DNA of 64,000 nt, taken from assembly GCA_016785225.1 (NCBI GenBank), contig JAFBJZ010000635.1:372001-436000 (forward strand). Reading direction: 5' to 3'. The stretch comes from Psettodes erumei. Its lineage: Eukaryota > Chordata > Actinopteri > Pleuronectiformes > Psettodidae. This document shows positions 58,158 through 64,000 of this stretch, piece after piece. How positions within the stretch are numbered: the stretch's first letter is position 1; every line of letters begins with the position of its first letter. A model generated the notes under the pieces. It was not told the DNA's origin. It made no database searches and was given only the letters and a program-made list of their open reading frames with translations. Both the position numbers and the translations under genes were made by a program.

Positions 58158-61100
58158 GATTGCACAATATTCAAGCATTTCACTCAATTGCATGAAGGTT
58201 GTCATGGCATTCATAGTATCTTCTTTGCCAAGAAAATCTGATTTCTTTGACTTGCTCACTGGTGCAGAGGACAAGAAAATGATTGAAGTGGGCCCAGATG
58301 AATGGAGAATGAGGACTTGGTTAAATGGTTCCAAAACAATGATCTCAACCTAAATGCCAGTCCGCATGTGAAAGACCTGCAGTTAAACGCAGAGGTCTAC
58401 AGTTGGCAGTCTTGGCTTTAAAAAATAAGCTTTTCAAATGATGTAGAAATGTGGTATCTACTGAATATGCAGTGGAGTTGGGGAAAAATCTTATTACATG
58501 CCAAATAATACTGAGTGAACACCAGATTTATGTGTACGTTTTACCTCTCCCAACAAATGCCCTGGCCTAATTTATGGAAACCAACCTCATCATTTTGAAT
58601 CCCCTTGACAGGTAAAAACAAATAGACAGTACTCATTTTTAGGCATGGTTGTCTTTTCTCAGAGATATTTGTCACCCACCAGTGTTTTATGGTATACTAT
58701 TTCAAACTTAGCGGGCATAAAACAAAGCCTCCTCCTGAAGCACTTGTCTTTTAATGGTTCTTCTCACCGCACACCGAACGGAATAGAGCATCCTCTGCAT
58801 TATTTTTATGATATATCTGCGGTCTGGAAAAACTGCAGCAGGTGTGAATTCTAACTGCCAGTGCTGATGAAATCCAGCTGGCTACTGAGCATCTATCACC
58901 GTGAGCACCCCAGGGCATCATATTGGGTAGGTCGACTTTAAAAGCCCAGTGCAGACTTGAGCCCACGCGCTGAGCTGTCAGGACTCTTGGCCCTGACGCT
59001 CGCTCTCGCTAACAGCCATCTCGCCGGGCCACTGGGAAGAGTGGCTCTGCTTTTTCAGCACTCACGCTGCTCTGACAGTCCACCTCTCCGCGTACTCGCT
59101 TTGCCCACTGCCGTGCCAAATATTGCCCCCCCGAGGTTCAACAGCTGCCCCTCCAGCATCAGGAAGGAGGAAATTTGGCTGAAGGGAACGAAAGAGAGCT
59201 CAAGTGTTTATCTATGGTCTTTGCACTCGTGTCATGGTGCTCTAACTTGTCTCAAGCTACAAATGTGACCGTTTGTCAGCATTTTTATTTGTGTCCAAGT
59301 CCATGCAAGAGCAGTCCTGTCCAATTCCCTGCTGTCAGCTGTAAGAACAAGGAGGCAGCACAGGCGTGTAGTGAGATGTATTTGCAGGCCAATGTCCCCA
59401 CTCATACCACTATGAGATGAAGTTTTTATTACCTCGGACATGTGAACAACAGCTCCAGAACTACGTGCTCTGATGTAACAGTTCTCAACCACGAGCACTT
59501 CATTAAAAATTAAAAAAAAAAAAAAAGCTGCTGTGTGGCAGCATCCAAAATATCCTGCAGGCAACACAGCAAGTTGAATGAATTTCCCTAAGTAGTTGTA
59601 GTTCTCGTATTCTCAGAGAACAACAGAGAGCCCTTTTGGGTAATGAGGTTAATCATTAATCAGAAATGAACAATGAAGCTTTAAGTAAAACATAAACAAG
59701 ATTTAGGATCAGATATTTTGGAATGGATTAAGATAGCAGTTCAAGTTGAGCATGAATATAAATTAATTCCCACCAACAGTTTCTGTAGCTACAGAGCGAG
59801 GCTGGTTTACATTTATATAACCTCTTTTGCACCCTGTCGAACAGAAGATGTTGCTGGTCCAAGCATTTACTATTTTTGCATTTTTTGCTATTTCTGTGAC
59901 AGGTTTTTCACTTGCCTAAAAAAGATAAACACAGTTTTCTGATTAGGTTTTTACATTTTTTTTCACAACCAACAACTGGGGGTTTCAGTTGTGTGCTCTA
60001 AAACACCTTACTGTTTTGAGTATCTACTGTAGTCTATTTAAAAGAGGTGATGGTTAAATAATGCAAATCTTTTGAGGGTATGGTGAAAAAAGCAGAGTAA
60101 TCCAAACATTGAGAGTACTTCAGTAATCCAGACTCTCATAATACATAGTACATTAAGTGAAGAAACCCAAGGATGAGATTGCTTTTACCCATTTCTGAAG
60201 TGCTTGAAAACAGAGGTTCACCCAGGAGCCCCCACACACACACACACACACACCCCCACTGAGCTCTGTAATTTGGGAGACAATGAGACAATGCTGGGCT
60301 CTGATTGCTGGGAGGCGTGGAGCCAAAAGAGCGACGACAGGAAATGAAGAGATGGAAGAAGGAGAAGAGAGGACCGATTTTGTACAAGTGTTTTGGGCTC
60401 GGTCCTGGGGCTGTCGGCCAATTTCATCTAAGTGAAGATACTGATGGCTGATGATGAGCAGCGGCATCAAAATGGAAAGTAGGCAGAAAGAGAGGGAAAT
60501 AAATTGGGGTAGCAAAGGCTAAGAGTGTGGACACATTGACAGAGGAAGTTAGCATCTCCTCTCTATAATATTCAGAAGACTCAGTGCACTGGCAGTGATA
60601 CTTAATCTAATTAAAGCGATAGTTAATGAGCTATTTCAAACATGCTACAAAGACAGTGAAAAGCATTTTTCTCCACGCTTATCTGCACAACAAAGAAGAA
60701 TTTTTCGTTTGTTTGAGCTTTCTCCTAAAGTCCAAACTGGTTACTCTCAGAAGTCTTTGCTATGCTGTGCACTTGAGTGTTTTTAAAACATATAATTAAA
60801 CTCAATAGCGCCTCACTGATTAGAAAATCAGTATTTTACTACAATTATTAATGGCTTTTGACTTTTCAATGATTTCGGTTCAATTATGAATAATTTCGTT
60901 TTGTCTTCAGCACTGCAATTTTCCAAAGGAGTCAAAGGCAAACAGGTGTGATTTTTTCCACAAAAAGTCCTCATTAGTCACAAAAGATCTTCTTAAAAAT
61001 CTTTTTCTTTACAAAAAATAAATCTGATGATTTGCTACTCTGAAAAATATCAGCTCTAATTGGTACAAAATAAGCATTAAAGCTTGTTTTTCTTTACCAA

Positions 61101-61939
61101 AAAAATGTATCAAAGGGGTGTGAAAATTTCACTCATTTGCGGTTTAGGTTATGTTTTTAAATAATTTTTGAGAATTGAATATCTTGAAACAAAACATGTT
61201 GAGGCAAATTACTGTGCTGTTATCACAAACAAAAAACAACAACCCAAAAACATAATTCAAGGAAAATTAGACGTTACACCCCAGTCCCAGTGAGCTCCAT
61301 CTGTAACTAATGCACAGCTTTCATGCTGCCCTGTTCTAGCCGGAATTTGATTATCCTTTCCATCGGTGTCATTCTGTTTTCAGCTCTCCGGGGGGTGGGG
61401 GACTGCGATTGCATCAGGTTTTAATATCTGTCTGCTGGTTGTTTTCACGGACAGGACACAATGGGTGAGAGAGGGAGGATATTGAGTGTGCCGAGAAGGG
61501 AAGAGCCTGTCCCATTTGCCGCCAGCACATCAGCACCCAGTTCCCGTAACTAACGCCACACGTGTGACACACACGCACTCATTCAATACATTCCCTGAAT
61601 TCCCATATCGGATGTAAGTGTAACACGGTGTATACGTGTCTGTCTTGTCTGTGAGTGAATGAATATTTTCTTTATGGTTTGGGTTAAAAATGAACCAATA
61701 GGCACCAGGGCTGCTACTATGTGTATCAGAAAAACATGATTGCAAAGCAATACTGGTGACACATCACAGTGTGTGTACCAGAGCAGCTGGGGTTCATCAT
61801 ACCACTGCATTAAGATGCCTATGCTACAAACAATATGTTACACAGAAACTAAGTACTGTGGTTTCTGTTGCATGTTGACATATAGCTTCTTCAGTTCCAT
61901 CAACAAAGACATATACAGACTTACAGTATTGTGCATTTA
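58156..61939. other. gene-poor region
   Basis: No coding exon was recognised. It contains a CA tract at about 60233-60252, T and A runs (such as 59509-59525) and otherwise unremarkable A/T-rich sequence. Confidence 0.5.
60233..60252. repeat. (CA)n microsatellite
   Basis: About 10 CA units followed by a C run. Seen directly. Confidence 0.8.
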
Positions 61940-62210
61940 TTTACCCATGTATGTCTGTCCAGTGTTTACAGCCCTGTAAAGTATAGTTTACATTGCCATT
62001 TGCACTGATGTACAGTTATTTCTTTATAGTTACTATTTTTTTTTTTTTGTATTTACTTACGTTCTGTGTTATCTATTTTTTTTCTTCCTTTTTATATTAC
62101 TTATTGCTGGTACTCTGAGTGGACAGCAAAGTAAGAATCTCATTGTACAGGGAAACGTGTTTCTTTACTGTACATATGACAATAAACACTTTGAATCTTG
62201 AATCTTGAAT
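61940..62210 (+). mobile_element. 3' end of an L2-like LINE retrotransposon
   Basis: A T-rich non-coding tail leads to AAGTAAGAATCTCATTGTAC, then ATGACAATAAACACTTTGAA, and ends in tandem TTGAATC units (62191-62210). A CATTGTAC...TGACAATAAA motif followed by a short tandem 3' repeat is typical of fish L2/CR1-type LINE ends. No reverse transcriptase frame is attached, so this is a 5'-truncated copy. The left boundary is approximate. Confidence 0.6.
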
Positions 62211-62916
62211 GGCTGAGGTGTCTGCCCTGCGCATGCTAGGATATATCTAGTCTCCAGTTACCCTGACAACCTTCAAGTGGTTTAAAAAAAAAAGATGAAG
62301 GTTGAATTCTGAAACAGAAACAAGTGTCTTACTGTGACTGTGAAGTGACAAATTAGCTGAAAATTAGCTCCAAGTTCCCTGCTTGAGGATTCGGCCGTTT
62401 AAATTGGATAAATCCAGGCAAACGTGGGGTTGGCAGAGTAAACTCTACTGCTTAGTAATGCGTTCATTTGGTCATAATTTGCCTGGAATTCGATTGTTAG
62501 GCTTTAGCGGCTTGTGACCCTGACAAGAATCAAATACAGCTTTTTAGCATGGACGGAGGGAAGCTGAGCTGAAATATTTGAAGCGATGGCAAACTTTTCT
62601 TTTCACCATGCTGTTGGTGTTACATCTCAAAGCTATTGACAGTAAAATTTTATAATATTGTATTAAGAATCTGGAGCAAACACTGTAACATGTAATAACA
62701 CGTATATACATATATTATACTTATATATTATATTACACACTATATATTACTCCAATGCTGGAGAGTTTGCAAGATGCAGGTAAGAAAGCCTGACTGACTG
62801 CAGGTACAAATAAGGATATAGACTGAAGTTGTTTATTCCCTCAGTGCAGCCTGAAACCAATTTTCAGTACTCACACCATAGTCTACACAGTATCTGGGTA
62901 GTCTCCAGAGCCTGTA

Positions 62917-62958
<42 letters not shown>

Positions 62959-64000
62959 TGTGTCACCAGTGACAGCCACATCACTGTTACTTCTTTCTTC
63001 ATAAGTTGCATATGGAGTCTGAAAACTAACAATTAATTAGGTCGACCACATTTGGCTGTGCCACTGACTCAGCCAATTACCCCAACAGCTGCTAGCTGTA
63101 CACACAGTGCAAGCGACACACAGATGTAAATTAATGTGAATGAACTATTAGCGCTGCTTAAAGTCCACAGATAGCCACTTCACATACACAAATTGACAGC
63201 ACAATTTGTCTGCACTGAATAACACTTGTACAGCGCAAGGCTGTTCAACATGCATATCCCACTTAATTTCACTGTCTTCGCTGACTTGAAAAACAAGCAC
63301 AGAATATGACGGCTCTCTTCAAACCACCGCAAACAAATTCCTGCCACTGATTTGCATAATCAAACTTAAACGGCGGCTATTAAATATAAATACACTGCAG
63401 TTCAATTCAAAAGCTTAATTTCACACAGAATTACAGACAAGAAAGAACACAGAATTGCTGTTGTTGGGTGCTGCATATATATACTTGAAGCTCATTATTC
63501 TAACTGTGATTTAAATGTGGAGTTTGTTTGGGGAAACGCTTATTATAATAATTTCTCCGAGTATCTTCAAACCAGGAGAAAATGTAGAAGAGAAGCAGAA
63601 ATCCATTCTGTAATCCTTCACCTTGTCATTTGCTTTGAGGAAGGCCACCGTACAGTAGAAATGGAAGCAGAGGGTGAATGTGTGTGTGTTTTAAAGCGAC
63701 AATACAGGCAATTACGCAACTTCTCTCGCGCTCTCTCTTTCTCACACAAAAAGACACAGTTTCATATGCAGTACACAGACATAAAGACACACAGAACAAA
63801 CTTGGCTTTGGACAAAAAGTCTTTTCAGTGAGCTGCTCTGAGCTGTGTGCCTCTTAATTACGGTAACTAACAAGGTTGTGGAGAATGACCCAAAAACATC
63901 TTCAAAGCAAAAAGGGGGACGAGCTAGTTATTACAGACACACAGCAGACGTGCTGATATGCATGCACGCAAACAAGCAAAGGTCACAGCGGGAGATTTCC
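62211..64000. other. gene-poor right end of window
   Basis: No coding exon was recognised. It has an A/T-palindromic stretch (about 62640-62750), a TG tract (62921-62957) and a compositionally complex block (63000-63400) with an octamer ATTTGCAT at 63350-63357. Confidence 0.5.
62921..62957. repeat. (TG)n microsatellite
   Basis: About 18 TG units. Seen directly. Confidence 0.92.

Noticed and set aside
57991..58353. 120-residue ORF next to the AC tract
   Set aside because: Half is poly Thr-His from the repeat; the rest resembles no known protein.
46210..64000. tRNA, rRNA, CRISPR array or protein-coding system in the gene-poor flank
   Set aside because: No cloverleaf, rRNA core, spaced direct-repeat array or conserved protein motif was found by eye; a covariance-model search would be needed to exclude small RNAs fully.

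Overview
This is a vertebrate, almost certainly teleost fish, nuclear genomic window. The signs are interrupted genes with GT-AG introns, many long (CA)n/(TG)n, (CT)n and (AT)n microsatellites, an L2-like LINE 3' end, and proteins that align closely but not identically with human ones. Family assignments were made by reading translated exons against remembered human proteins; no database search was run.

Layout, left to right. Positions 1-6999 are intronic sequence of rab32 (minus strand); the only rab32 coding exon here is exon 1 (7000-7213), and exons 2 onward lie beyond the left edge. Positions 7214-9361 hold the rab32 upstream region and the grm1 3' UTR. Positions 9362-33206 carry a complete metabotropic glutamate receptor 1 gene (minus strand, eight coding exons). 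All seven introns have GT-AG ends and matching phases, and the conceptual protein is about 1162 residues. Positions 33248-37170 are intergenic. Positions 37806-40191 carry a complete fbxo30 (plus strand, two coding exons, 757 residues). Positions 41474-46209 carry a complete epm2a encoding laforin (plus strand, four coding exons, 316 residues). From 46210 to the right edge I find no coding exon; there are microsatellites, one LINE remnant, and complex-looking DNA that may hold conserved regulatory elements.

The order rab32-grm1-fbxo30-epm2a and the relative orientations match human chromosome 6q24 (RAB32-GRM1-SHPRH-FBXO30-EPM2A), except that SHPRH is missing between grm1 and fbxo30. Teleosts often keep two copies (a/b) of these genes, and I cannot tell which copy this is.

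The genes share no pathway. rab32 is a small GTPase of melanosome/lysosome-related organelle and mitochondrial trafficking. grm1 is a postsynaptic Gq-coupled glutamate receptor. fbxo30 is an SCF ubiquitin-ligase adaptor. epm2a is a glycogen phosphatase. They are neighbours by ancestral synteny. I see no prokaryotic-style defence or mobile system. The observations most worth checking are a short upstream ORF overlapping the grm1 start region, a grm1 intron-retention form exposing an RRKK motif, a 78-nt imperfect hairpin in the gene-poor right flank, and the SHPRH gap.
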